64,000 bases of DNA, from the NCBI RefSeq assembly GCF_014635565.1, contig NZ_BMDB01000004.1, positions 62,001 through 126,000 on the forward strand, given 5' to 3'. This document shows positions 18,125 to 27,631 of the stretch, piece after piece; the stretch's first letter is position 1, and each line of letters opens with the position of its first letter. The stretch comes from Phocicoccus schoeneichii. Its GTDB lineage: Bacteria; Bacillota; Bacilli; Staphylococcales; Salinicoccaceae. The translations under genes and the position numbers were made by a program. Below the pieces are notes generated by a model. The model did not search any database, had not been told where the DNA came from, and worked only from the letters and a program-made list of their open reading frames with translations.

Positions 18125-18445
18125 CTATACCTTCCAATCTCTATCTAGCCTTAATAAAAGGTTGACTGTTTTCCAAACTTGCTCTCCAGCAAGTGCGCTA
18201 TCTGCGAAAAATCCACCTGTACTGCCATCTCGACTTTCGTAAAAGTGTGATGCCAACATGATAACCGCTTGTTCCGTTGTCGCGGGCATATTCTCATCTA
18301 AATATGTGCCTTCTTTAATATGTTGATAACTCTCTGCATAAGAAATGGCGGCAGTGATGTACATTTCTATTAAAGCATCATCTTTATCATGTTGGAGTAT
18401 TAAATTAGCCTTTACTTTTTCTAGTAATGTCATCACTTTCGCCAC
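18125..18445 (-). CDS. Head-tail connector (HK97 gp6-like)
   Basis: 106-aa mostly helical protein: LLEKVKANLILQHDKDDALIEMYITAAISYAESY near the start (key piece DDALIEMYITAA) is the hallmark of the gp6-like connector family (uncharacterised phage protein, DNA-packaging). It forms the ring under the portal. Its position two genes after the capsid is standard. Confidence 0.86.
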   Translation of the reverse strand: MAKVMTLLEKVKANLILQHDKDDALIEMYITAAISYAESYQHIKEGTYLDENMPATTEQAVIMLASHFYESRDGSTGGFFADSALAGEQVWKTVNLLLRLDRDWKV

Positions 18446-18447
18446 CT

Positions 18448-18675
18448 TTATTCTTCTGACATATAACCAGATGTTTTTAGTTTCGATAGTAATGCATTAA
18501 AATCCGCAACTAAGTCTTCTATTGTTTCTGCTGTACTATCAGATTGATTTGCCATTTTTTCATTTGAAGAAGAAGGAAGGCCAGTGACCTTTGCCCCTTC
18601 TTCAATAACAAGTTCCCCGCCAATAACCGTTTTTTCTCCGCCTTGTTCCGTATAATTCTTAGCGTTATACCCCAT
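18448..18675 (-). CDS. Head fiber-like protein
   Basis: 75-aa protein beginning MGYNAKNYTEQGGEKTVIGG then ELVIEEGAKVTGLP. The GGEKTVIGGELxIxEGA segment is the N-terminus seen in head-fiber-like proteins encoded directly after the major capsid gene in many Firmicute siphophages. The second half is a short acidic helix. It may decorate the capsid; the assignment rests on this motif and on position. Confidence 0.65.
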   Translation of the reverse strand: MGYNAKNYTEQGGEKTVIGGELVIEEGAKVTGLPSSSNEKMANQSDSTAETIEDLVADFNALLSKLKTSGYMSEE

Positions 18676-18693
18676 CGCATTCTACTCCTTTAT

Positions 18694-19890
18694 TTATTTT
18701 TGTTGTAAGACTTTAATTGCTTCTGGCAAAATCAACTTTCCATCGACACGTTGACTTGCTAGGAAACCAACTTGCCCTGTTGTTGCAAAAAGTTCGTTTA
18801 AACGCTTGAATGAACGACCTTGTCTGTCTGCAATCCAATAATATCCGAAATCACCAAAGGCAATAGACTTTGCTTTCGTTTCAATAGTCGGTGCATAAGC
18901 TGAAGTGAATACTGGACGATTCAATAACGTATCTGGTGTACCGGCAGTTAGTGATGGTTGCCATAAGTACTGACCTTGACCATCTTTTAATTTTCGAATT
19001 GCTTTTATTGTTGCATCATTCATAATGAATACAGCATTTTTACGATATGGTGCTTTTAAAGAGTAAACTAAGTCAATAATTTCATCTGCAGTAATAGCTG
19101 TTGCTGATGTGGCAGTAACTCCTAATTCTGCACCACCAGTATCATGAAACACTCCAGTCGGCTTTCCTGCTCCATCACCGACAAGAAACGCTTCTTCTTC
19201 TTTTGCTCCAATTCTTCGAGCAAATTCAGTTGAAATGTAATTCTCTAAATTAAATACACTATCGTTCAATAGTTCATCCGAAACTTTAATCATTGTACCT
19301 AACTTATAAGCACTGATTGAAGTCTGTCCAAACACTGAATCGCTTTCTTCAAATTCTTCTCCTTCATCCAACCATGCCGCTGAACCTTTAGTAGTGACAA
19401 CTGGAATTTTACGATCGCCACTGGACGTTTTTACAATCTTAGCAAGTTTTCGGAATACGTTCTCTTCTTCTAATGACTGTACAAGTGTACGCTCGAATTC
19501 ATCTGGAACTAAAAATCCTCCTTCTGAATCTGTTCCCACTGATAGTGAGTTCATAATTTCTTGTGTTGGATTTTTACTTCTCATCGCATTCCAGAATGCC
19601 TTTGTATAACCTTCAGAAGCTCGTCCACTCTTTGTTTCCATTCCTGGAACAGATGGATTTCCAATGATAGGTGTATTTATTGGACGATTTAATTCTGCAT
19701 CTAAAGCCTCTTGCCGTTCTAAACGTTGAATTTCTTTTCCTAAATTCATAATATCCTCTTCCATACGATCATACATCTGTGCATCTTCAGCCGATACCAA
19801 ACCATCACTTCCACGTTTAGTATCTAAAAAAGTTTTAGCAGCCTCCCATGCTTTTGCTCTTTTCTCTCGTAATTCTAAAATTTTATTCAT
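18694..19890 (-). CDS. Major capsid protein (HK97 fold)
   Basis: 398 aa. The first 100 residues form a charged coiled coil (KILELREKRAKAWEAAKTFLD), the scaffolding delta domain removed by the protease. The HK97 core follows with SVGTDSEGGFLVPDEF, EEENVFRKLAKIV and the C-terminal IAFGDFGYYWIADRQG. The delta/core boundary is probably near residue 105-115. Start preceded by TTAGGAGG. The preceding gene encodes the ClpP-like maturation protease that should cleave it. Confidence 0.95.
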   Translation of the reverse strand: MNKILELREKRAKAWEAAKTFLDTKRGSDGLVSAEDAQMYDRMEEDIMNLGKEIQRLERQEALDAELNRPINTPIIGNPSVPGMETKSGRASEGYTKAFWNAMRSKNPTQEIMNSLSVGTDSEGGFLVPDEFERTLVQSLEEENVFRKLAKIVKTSSGDRKIPVVTTKGSAAWLDEGEEFEESDSVFGQTSISAYKLGTMIKVSDELLNDSVFNLENYISTEFARRIGAKEEEAFLVGDGAGKPTGVFHDTGGAELGVTATSATAITADEIIDLVYSLKAPYRKNAVFIMNDATIKAIRKLKDGQGQYLWQPSLTAGTPDTLLNRPVFTSAYAPTIETKAKSIAFGDFGYYWIADRQGRSFKRLNELFATTGQVGFLASQRVDGKLILPEAIKVLQQK

Positions 19891-19902
19891 ATTGATTTCC
19901 TC

Positions 19903-20589
19903 CTAATATTTCAATAGATTAAGCCGCTCATAAAGCGGATCAACTGATTGTTTTAATTGTGGTTTTTTTATTTTATTCATTAAAGAATTTGTGACTGCTC
20001 GTCTACTAAAAACAAAACTATTCTCTACCGCACTATCTTGATTTTCATTAGCAAACATCAATCCATCCGCAAATCCTAGTTCAATTGCTTTATGTGCATT
20101 AAGCCATGTTTCTGCATCCATTAATTCTGATAGTTTATTTCTTGATAAACTTGTTTTGATTTCATAGGCATTAATTATGCTTTCTTTCACTTCATCAAGC
20201 ATATGCAAAGTCTTTTTCATTTCCTCACTGTCTCCAATTGCGATGGTAAATGGATTATGAATCATCATTAATGATGTTGGTGACATTTGAATTTCAGTGC
20301 CTGCCATAGCAATTACAGAAGCTGCCGATGCGGCAATTCCATCAATTTTCACGGTGACATCGCCTGGATACTCCATCAACATGTTGTAAATTTGTGCAGC
20401 TGCAATACAGTCACCCCCCGGAGAATTAATCCAAACTTCGATATCACCTTTGCCTTGCATGAGTTCTTCCCTAAAAGCAGATGGTGTTACTTCATCATCA
20501 AACCAACTTTCCTCTGCTATCGCTCCGTATAAATGAAGTATTCGCTTGTCGGCTTTATCGTTTTTTGTCCAGTTCCAAAACTTCTTCAT
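19903..20589 (-). CDS. Head maturation protease, ClpP-like
   Basis: 228 aa from the ATG at 20589, which has AGGAGG nine bases upstream; an open extension to 20628 is unlikely to be used. The ClpP fold is evident: INSPGGD near residue 55, the nucleophile serine in DGIAASAASVIAMAG near residue 88, and the catalytic His in MMIHNP near 111. It trims the capsid delta domain during prohead maturation. The start lies inside the portal reading frame (35-base overlap). Confidence 0.93.
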   Translation of the reverse strand: MKKFWNWTKNDKADKRILHLYGAIAEESWFDDEVTPSAFREELMQGKGDIEVWINSPGGDCIAAAQIYNMLMEYPGDVTVKIDGIAASAASVIAMAGTEIQMSPTSLMMIHNPFTIAIGDSEEMKKTLHMLDEVKESIINAYEIKTSLSRNKLSELMDAETWLNAHKAIELGFADGLMFANENQDSAVENSFVFSRRAVTNSLMNKIKKPQLKQSVDPLYERLNLLKY

Positions 20590-21841
20590 CTTCGGCTTCC
20601 TCCTTTTCATATTTCTTCGCAAACACACCCGCGTCTTGGAGTTTTGTCATATTCCCATTGATTAAATATAAATCTCCTCCAAGTTCATCCGGTATGCGGT
20701 CTAAATTCTCAAGTTCACGAATGTCATTAGCACTCATCCAACCATTTTGCCTCGCTGTTGCATAGCCACTCATTCGTGAAGCATAATCACCTCTAAGCAA
20801 TCCATCCACATTAAATTTCACAAAGTATGCTTTCTTTTCACTTTTCGTAAATAATGCTCGACTTATTGCCTGTTCCCACCGAATAACCCATGGATCAAGT
20901 GTGTATTTAACAAATTCTAACGATTGTTGCTCTATATTAGAAAAGCTCGACTTTTCCAAGTCACCTACCATATGAGGCGGCACTCGGAAAATTCGAGCTA
21001 TCTCGTTAATCTGAAATTTTCTTGTTTCTAAAAACTGAGCCTGATCAGGTGCAATTGCAATTTGTTGATACTTCATACCTTCTTCTAATACAGCGACTCG
21101 ATGGGCATTACTAGAACCTTGGTAGGCTTTATTCCAGCTATCCTTTACCCTTTGTGGGTCTTTGATAGTTCCTGGATGTTCTAAAACCCCTCCCGGTGCT
21201 GCCCCATTAGCAAAAAACTTTGCTCCGTATTCTTCGGTGGCCATTGCCAAACCTACTGCATTTTTTGCCATCGCAATTGGTGAATATCCAACTAAACCAT
21301 CAAAACCAAGTCCGGGTATGTGAAGTACATCTTCAGCTTTTAATGCAACAGTTGTTTTTTCTGAACCAGTCATTTCATCAAATGTTTTTGTGTATAAATA
21401 ATACAAGTTACCTCTTGCATCTCTTTCGACTGACATTTTATTTGGCATAAGTGGATAAAGTGCAATAACTTCACCTTTTCCATTTCGAATAATTTGCGCA
21501 TACGCATTTCCCCATAATAAAAGATGAGTCATTAATGTTTCTCTAAACACAAATGAACTCATCTCAGGATTTGGTTCGTCATGAAGTAAAAAATATAAGG
21601 TATGGGATATTGCCTTTTCCTTGCCACCTGTATCTGTGTATTTATATAAGTGCAGAGGTAAACCAGCTACAGCTTCAGCTAATATCCGTACACATGAATA
21701 TACTGCAGTCATTTGCATTGCTGTAAATTCATTAACAGATTTTCCACTACTAGAATTTCCAAAGAAAAAACTATAATTGCTCCCAAATGAATAGTTTTGT
21801 GGTTTGTCTCTTGCTTTAAACAAATTTGTAAACCACCGCAT
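20555..21841 (-). CDS. Portal protein
   Basis: 428-aa HK97-family portal. Typical motifs are FTAMQMTAVYSCVRILAEAV near residue 40, LLLWGNAYAQIIRN, and the EIARIFRVPPHMVGD motif near residue 285 followed by SNIEQQSLEFVKYTL. It forms the dodecameric vertex through which terminase pumps DNA. The ATG has AAGGAGGTG upstream, and the gene follows the large terminase by 21 bases. Confidence 0.95.
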   Translation of the reverse strand: MRWFTNLFKARDKPQNYSFGSNYSFFFGNSSSGKSVNEFTAMQMTAVYSCVRILAEAVAGLPLHLYKYTDTGGKEKAISHTLYFLLHDEPNPEMSSFVFRETLMTHLLLWGNAYAQIIRNGKGEVIALYPLMPNKMSVERDARGNLYYLYTKTFDEMTGSEKTTVALKAEDVLHIPGLGFDGLVGYSPIAMAKNAVGLAMATEEYGAKFFANGAAPGGVLEHPGTIKDPQRVKDSWNKAYQGSSNAHRVAVLEEGMKYQQIAIAPDQAQFLETRKFQINEIARIFRVPPHMVGDLEKSSFSNIEQQSLEFVKYTLDPWVIRWEQAISRALFTKSEKKAYFVKFNVDGLLRGDYASRMSGYATARQNGWMSANDIRELENLDRIPDELGGDLYLINGNMTKLQDAGVFAKKYEKEEAEDEEVLELDKKR

Positions 21842-21862
21842 ATGAATATCACCTCCTTAACT

Positions 21863-23470
21863 TTAGAACACAATCAATCCTCTATCATCATAAACGGAAT
21901 CACTTGTTCCGCTTCTTCTTATTGCTCGGTCAAGTGCCATAATTGTTGCCACCGCACCATCAATTTTTTCTGTTGATTTTTCTTTATCTGGTTTAATGTT
22001 TCCAGCTGGATCCGTTCGAACATGAATATTATCCATCATCCAACGTAAAACTGGGTGTCCACCATGAGCAAGTTTTTCTTCTAATGTTAATTTCATTAAT
22101 TCCTTTGATGATGGGCTCATATCTTTAAAACCTTGTCCAAATGGAACTACAGTAAAGCCTAATCCTTCGAGGTTTTGCGTCATCTGAACAGCACCCCAAC
22201 GGTCAAATGCTATTTCCTTTATATTGTATTTCTTTCCTAATTCTTCGATGAACTTTTCAATATAAGCATAGTGAACAACGTTTCCTTCTGTTGTTAGCAT
22301 GTGACCTTGTTGTTCCCACACATCGTAAGGTACTCTGTCTCTATCCACACGTTGTCTAATATTTTCTTCTGGTATCCAAAAGTATGGCAATATCACATAT
22401 TTATCATCTTCATATTCTGGTGGAAAGATTAAGACAAATGCGGTTATATCAGTTGTCGATGATAAATCGAGTCCCGCATAGCACTCTCTACCAATTAAAC
22501 TTTCAGGGTCAACTGGCAAACCACATCTGTCCCACTTTTCCATTGGCATCCATCTGACAGATTGTTTTACCCACTGATTCAATCGTAACTGCCTAAACAA
22601 GTTCTCCTCAGCAGGGTTTTGTTTGGCACTTTCACATGCTTGTTCGACCTTTTCAATATCTACTGTAATTCCTAGTGATGGATTTGCCTTCTTCCAAACT
22701 TCAGGATTCGTCCAATCATCATCTTCCTCTGCACCATAGATAACAGGATAAAAGGTAGGATCTATTTTTCTTCCCTCAAGTACATCTTTTGCTTTTTGAT
22801 GTACTTCATAACAAATCGAGTGTTGATCATTTCCCGCTGTTGTGATTAAGAAGTACAATGGTTGTTTCCTTGCGTCCCCTGAACCATGAGTCATAACATC
22901 ATATAGCCTTCGGTTCGGCTGAGCGTGAAGTTCATCAAACACGACCCCATGAACGTTCAATCCATGTTTTGTGTAAGCTTCTGCAGATAACACTTGATAG
23001 AAACTCCCCAAAGGTTTATAAATCAATCGTTTTTGTGAAAGGACTGGCTTAAATCGTGCTTTAAGTGCAGGTGATTGTTCCACCATGTCGACAGCAACGT
23101 CAAATACAATCGATGCTTGTTGCCTATCCGCAGCACATCCATACACTTCTCCACCATGTTCAAAATCACCACATGTTAAAAGTAAGGCAACCGCAGCGGC
23201 AAGTTCTGACTTTCCTTGTTTCTTGGCTATCTCAATATAGGCAGTATTAAACTGGCGATAGCCATTCGGCTTCATCGTTCCAAATACATCTCGAATAATC
23301 TGCTCCTGCCAATCTATCAAGTCAAAGTTTTTTCCGAACCATTCACCTTTTGTATGCTTTAAACAATTAATAAAATTCACCGCCATATCAGCAGCATCCT
23401 TATCGTAGTAAGATTGTTCAGCTTTAAAGATTGTTGGTTTATAAATTTCTAGCTTTCTAATTATAACCAC
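21863..23470 (-). CDS. Large terminase subunit
   Basis: 535 aa. The ATPase domain holds the Walker A-like KKQGKSE at about 83-89 and Walker B in VHGVVFDELHA near residue 170. The RNase H-like nuclease domain starts at YAGLDLSSTTD near residue 345 and continues to FDRWGAVQMTQNL and EKIDGAVATIMALDRA near the end. It packages DNA into proheads. The only start, a GTG at 23470, lies too close to the AAGGGGG sequence, so the true start is unclear. The small terminase gene that should precede it is absent; the upstream DNA is a terminator and an erm remnant. This supports a deletion breakpoint here. Confidence 0.92.
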   Translation of the reverse strand: MVIIRKLEIYKPTIFKAEQSYYDKDAADMAVNFINCLKHTKGEWFGKNFDLIDWQEQIIRDVFGTMKPNGYRQFNTAYIEIAKKQGKSELAAAVALLLTCGDFEHGGEVYGCAADRQQASIVFDVAVDMVEQSPALKARFKPVLSQKRLIYKPLGSFYQVLSAEAYTKHGLNVHGVVFDELHAQPNRRLYDVMTHGSGDARKQPLYFLITTAGNDQHSICYEVHQKAKDVLEGRKIDPTFYPVIYGAEEDDDWTNPEVWKKANPSLGITVDIEKVEQACESAKQNPAEENLFRQLRLNQWVKQSVRWMPMEKWDRCGLPVDPESLIGRECYAGLDLSSTTDITAFVLIFPPEYEDDKYVILPYFWIPEENIRQRVDRDRVPYDVWEQQGHMLTTEGNVVHYAYIEKFIEELGKKYNIKEIAFDRWGAVQMTQNLEGLGFTVVPFGQGFKDMSPSSKELMKLTLEEKLAHGGHPVLRWMMDNIHVRTDPAGNIKPDKEKSTEKIDGAVATIMALDRAIRRSGTSDSVYDDRGLIVF

Positions 23471-23518
23471 CCCCTTAGCAAATAAAAAAACTAAATGAAT
23501 TTATAAAGTTTTGCACGA

Positions 23519-23547
23519 CAAAAAAGCCCAGATTGCTATCTGAGCTT
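23519..23547 (-). terminator. Minus-strand terminator at the prophage breakpoint
   Basis: AAGCCCAGAT (23524-23533) and ATCTGAGCTT (23538-23547) form a 10-bp stem with one G-U pair and a 4-base loop; on the minus strand a run of six T follows. No minus-strand gene lies upstream of it now, so it looks like the leftover end of a deleted phage gene. Confidence 0.6.
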
Positions 23548-23660
23548 AAGACATCTATTTAATTGTTCCACAATCTGTACCCTTTTGCAGAACAATATTC
23601 ACTGTTTAATTCACAATTTATGTGTTAAAATAACTTTAGGTTTAACAATGAAAAATAATT

Positions 23661-24329
<669 letters not shown>

Positions 24330-24354
24330 GTGACAAATTCCTTAGCATTTAATA

Positions 24355-24386
24355 AAAAGGATTGCCATCTAGGCAGTCCTTTTTTG
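24355..24386 (+). terminator. Terminator of the erm remnant
   Basis: AGGATTGCC (24358-24366) pairs with GGCAGTCCT (24372-24380) with one imperfect pair, followed by TTTTT. It lies 26 bases past the erm stop. Confidence 0.65.
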
Positions 24387-24444
24387 GTATTTTCCATTCA
24401 CCTAGTGTGTTCAACTTTGCTTGTATATTATCATATTATTCGGA

Positions 24445-24929
24445 CTACACTAATTTCCCTCCATTAGATTCGTTTTCTAAAGTAACACCGTCTTTTTTAT
24501 ATGAATTCTCAACTGCTCTACGTAAATATTCGACATCAAATCCTGCACTTTGATAACCTTCTAAAATAGTTGAGTAATAGAAACAACTTGGCTGTTCAAG
24601 TGGTTTACTTTCATTCACAATATAGACCATTGCGTTGACGGTCTTTTTATCGATTTTAACTTTTATCATTTCTTTTCTATATAGATAGGGCCATCCCTCA
24701 TACCGATCGAGTGCTTTTTCGTCATTGGGCGTAATCTGCCACACAAGGGCTGGAACTCTTTCCCGTTGCACGGTTCAACCGTTGCCACAGCATGCAAGTG
24801 TGGCCCACTAAAAGTGAGTGTGTGGTCCTTTACTTCACTTGTTCCTACTAATTTCGCAGTTGGGCATCTGTTTGCCATTTGCTCTAGATTTAAATTTGAT
24901 CCGTAGACAATATATAATTTTCCCATCAT
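24445..24929 (-). pseudogene. AIG2/gamma-glutamylcyclotransferase-like protein, frameshifted
   Basis: The N-terminal part (24929 to about 24765) reads KLYIVYGSNLNLEQMANRC and ends in VATVEP, the start of the AIG2-like/gamma-glutamylcyclotransferase fold with its YGSNL substrate loop. The rest (about 24771-24445) reads RVPALVWQITPNDEKALDRYEGWP, including the conserved catalytic-type Glu of DRYEG, and ends with a normal C-terminus. The two parts lie in different frames; a net one-base change near 24760-24770 separates them. Restored, it would be about 160 aa, close to family length. Such genes are often phage or element cargo, so it may mark the right edge of the prophage. Confidence 0.82.
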
Positions 24930-25026
24930 TTGAGTCTTTTCAAAATTTACTTTTGAATGATTTCGGGTGGCTTATCCAACCGGAACCTCCATGTCAACCC
25001 TGATTTTCAGGGCATCTAAAGCCAAT

Positions 25027-25078
25027 AAAAAAGGGTTCCGCTCGTTTATCCATCCAAAATAAACTTCAGCGAAACCCT
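25027..25078 (-). terminator. Terminator of the first RlmD-family gene
   Basis: AGGGTTTCGCT and AGCGGAACCCT on the minus strand (25068-25078 and 25032-25042) form a long stem with an inner GTTTAT/ATAAAC stem, followed by six T. It lies 34 bases past the stop at 25112. Confidence 0.7.
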
Positions 25079-25111
25079 ATAAACCTTATTCTATCAACAC
25101 TTCAACTCTTC

Positions 25112-26506
25112 CTATTCATCCACCCTAGACAATAACGCCACAATTTCACAGTGCACTGTATGTGGGAACAAGTCTACCGGCTGTACCTTTTTGAGTTCAT
25201 ATCCAAAGTCTCTTAACCACACAATGTCTTCTGCGAATGTTTCTGGGTTACATGACACGTAAACGACTTTATCCGTCTGCAGTCTTCCGATTCTACGCAT
25301 CACTTTACCACCAGCACCGCTTCTCGGTGGGTCTAAAAGTACTAAATCAGGTGTTCCCCACTCTTCTAGCACCTTATCCATTCCACGTCTCGCGTCTTGT
25401 GCTAAGAAATACGTATTATCTATATCATTATCTCTCGCATTTCTCTTCGCCGATTCAATCGACGATTCTACAATCTCAATTCCAGCTAACTCTTTCACAC
25501 GACTCGCAAATGGTAAACTGAATGTCCCTACTCCACAGAACAGGTCAATCATCTTCATATCTTCGTTCGCATCTGCCATTTCTATCGCCAGTTCTACAAG
25601 TTTTTGTGCTTGCACTGGATTCGTTTGGAAGAACGTATCAAACCACACGCGATATTTATAGCCACTCATCACGTCATAGATAAAATCACGGCCATATAGT
25701 GTTGTCGTGTCTTCAGATTGTGCACGGTCTGCAATATCTGTGTTCTTCATCCACATGATGCTCTCAATATGTGGTAGCTGTGTTGTCAGTGATTCAATCA
25801 ATTCATCTAATATTTCTTTGTGATTCTCTGGGTCATCTGTTGTAAATAACGCAACCATCATTTCTCCAGTGAGTTGTGATTCACGAATCATTAAATGTCT
25901 CATTAAACCAACATTTGTATCTTTGTTATAACCTGGTAACTCATGTCTTTTCGCCCATTCTGACACAATCAACATTGCTGCTGTCATATTTTTACCTGCA
26001 ATTAAACATGTCTCTAAATCAATCACATTTCTAAAGTTTCCAAGTTCATGAAGTCCAAGTTCACCATTCTTACCAAACGTAAACTCCATTTTATTACGGT
26101 AATGCCATGGATCTTCATTCATACCGATAACTGGATTCACAACCCTTGTATCAAAATCATGTTGTTCTAAAAACTTCACGATACTGTTGTATTTTTCTTT
26201 AAGCTGACCTTCGTAGCTATAGTGTTGCCACACACACCCCCCACATAATTCGAAATGCGGACACTCTGGCCCTACTCTTTCTGGATGTGGCTTTAATATT
26301 TCATCTGGTAATATATTTGCACGTCTACGACCTAAAGCATTTGGTACAGTTACTCTAACTTCTTCGCCTACTAAGGTTTCAGGTACACTCACCTTTAAGT
26401 TCTTGTTTCTACCTGTGATTTCTTCACGACGAATTGTTGCGGTACCAGATCCTTTTTTATCAAGACCTTTAATCGTAACATCATATGTACGTGTAACTTC
26501 CGTCAT
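25112..26506 (-). CDS. 23S rRNA (uracil-5-)-methyltransferase, RlmD/TrmA family (paralog 1)
   Basis: 464-aa SAM-dependent RNA methyltransferase. Residues 1-65 form a TRAM RNA-binding domain (VTIKGLDKKGSGTA). Four cysteines in CPHFELCGGC and a later Cys bind an iron-sulphur cluster. The SAM site is DLFCGVGTFSLPFA near residue 325; DPPRSG and VYVSCNPETF (catalytic Cys) lie near 395 and 420. It methylates a uridine in 23S rRNA, or possibly tRNA; the exact target is not visible. A second paralog is encoded 2 kb away. Genes of this family (rum) are a known insertion target of triplet-serine-recombinase elements, and this one faces the prophage with its 3' end, but it is full length. Confidence 0.92.
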   Translation of the reverse strand: MTEVTRTYDVTIKGLDKKGSGTATIRREEITGRNKNLKVSVPETLVGEEVRVTVPNALGRRRANILPDEILKPHPERVGPECPHFELCGGCVWQHYSYEGQLKEKYNSIVKFLEQHDFDTRVVNPVIGMNEDPWHYRNKMEFTFGKNGELGLHELGNFRNVIDLETCLIAGKNMTAAMLIVSEWAKRHELPGYNKDTNVGLMRHLMIRESQLTGEMMVALFTTDDPENHKEILDELIESLTTQLPHIESIMWMKNTDIADRAQSEDTTTLYGRDFIYDVMSGYKYRVWFDTFFQTNPVQAQKLVELAIEMADANEDMKMIDLFCGVGTFSLPFASRVKELAGIEIVESSIESAKRNARDNDIDNTYFLAQDARRGMDKVLEEWGTPDLVLLDPPRSGAGGKVMRRIGRLQTDKVVYVSCNPETFAEDIVWLRDFGYELKKVQPVDLFPHTVHCEIVALLSRVDE

Positions 26507-26637
26507 ACTATTCCTCCATTCACATACGTCTTATTAATGATATATAGATTTGAAGTTAAGTTCAAGATATTTTGTATTTGGTTTTTAAGTAAATGTTGTA
26601 TCATAGACTTAAGTACATATCTAAGAGGAGTGGCAAT

Positions 26638-27579
26638 ATGACATTAACATTAAATGATTTTAAAGACGCAAAAGAACGCATCAAGGATCACACAATTGAG
26701 ACGCCTATGATCCGTAACCATTCATTAGAAGATATCTTAGGTACAAAAGTCTATGTGAAATTAGAGAACCTTCAAGTCACGAATTCATTCAAGATGAGAG
26801 GTGCAATGAATAAGATTTTAAGTTTATCTGAAGAAGAATTAAACAGAGGAATCATTTGTTCATCGAGTGGAAACCATGGACAAGCGATATCATATGCAGC
26901 TAAACAACTTGGAATTCCAGCCGTTGTTGTGACTCCACATACAACTCCTGAGTTTAAGAAAAGTAAAATTAAAGAGCATGGTGCAGAAATGGTATTCTGC
27001 GATGTGGAAGAACGTTTCGAAGTTACGGATAAGTTAGCTGAAGAACGCGGAATGACAATCGTACCACCGTTCGACGATGAACTTATCATGGCCGGTCAAG
27101 GTACGATGGCTTTAGAAATTCTAAATACTGGTGTGGATTTAGACTACATACTTGTTCCAACAAGTGGCGGTGGTATGCTTGGTGGAATCGCAACTGCGAT
27201 TGGTGAATCTGATAGTGATATTAAAGTCATCGGATTAGAACCCGCAAAACTTCCTAGACAATCAGAGAGTTTAAAAGCAGGTAAACGGGTTAAAGTAAAA
27301 TCTGTATCAACAATAGCAGACGCACTTGTAGTAAACCAACCAGGAGCGGTTACTTTTCCATACATACAGAAGTATGTAGAAGACGTAATTACAGTTTCAG
27401 ATGAAAAAATGATTGAAGCACAAAAATTACTTCTAGAAAAAGGTAAAATTTTAGCCGAAGTATCATCATGTATTGGAATCGGAGCAATTTTAGAAGGTAA
27501 ATTCAAACCAAACAAAGACGAAGCCGTATGCTTCCTAATCTCTGGCGGAAACTTAAGTTTAGATCAATTAGATTTGTAA
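26638..27579 (+). CDS. PLP-dependent threonine/serine dehydratase family protein
   Basis: 313 aa from the ATG at 26638, preceded by AAGAGGAG seven bases upstream; the earlier in-frame start is unsupported. A fold-type II PLP enzyme: the Schiff-base lysine is in TNSFKMRGA (about residue 52), the phosphate-binding or substrate loop is SSGNHGQ near 80, and the glycine-rich PLP loop GGGMLGG near 180. The C-terminal SGGNLSLDQL holds the serine near the pyridine nitrogen. There is no ACT domain, so it is the catabolic (TdcB-like) or serine-racemase-like type rather than biosynthetic IlvA. It probably deaminates L-threonine or L-serine. Confidence 0.88.
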   Translation: MTLTLNDFKDAKERIKDHTIETPMIRNHSLEDILGTKVYVKLENLQVTNSFKMRGAMNKILSLSEEELNRGIICSSSGNHGQAISYAAKQLGIPAVVVTPHTTPEFKKSKIKEHGAEMVFCDVEERFEVTDKLAEERGMTIVPPFDDELIMAGQGTMALEILNTGVDLDYILVPTSGGGMLGGIATAIGESDSDIKVIGLEPAKLPRQSESLKAGKRVKVKSVSTIADALVVNQPGAVTFPYIQKYVEDVITVSDEKMIEAQKLLLEKGKILAEVSSCIGIGAILEGKFKPNKDEAVCFLISGGNLSLDQLDL

Positions 27580-27584
27580 AATAG

Positions 27585-27627
27585 AAAAAGAGCACTGATT
27601 TTCAGTAAAAATTAGCGCTCTTTTTTT
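27585..27627. terminator. Bidirectional terminator between dehydratase and oxidoreductase genes
   Basis: AAAAAGAGC (27585-27593) and GCTCTTTTT (27617-27625) enclose a small inner ACTGA/TCAGT hairpin. A and T runs on both sides allow termination of both convergent genes. Confidence 0.7.
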
Positions 27628-27631
27628 ATGC

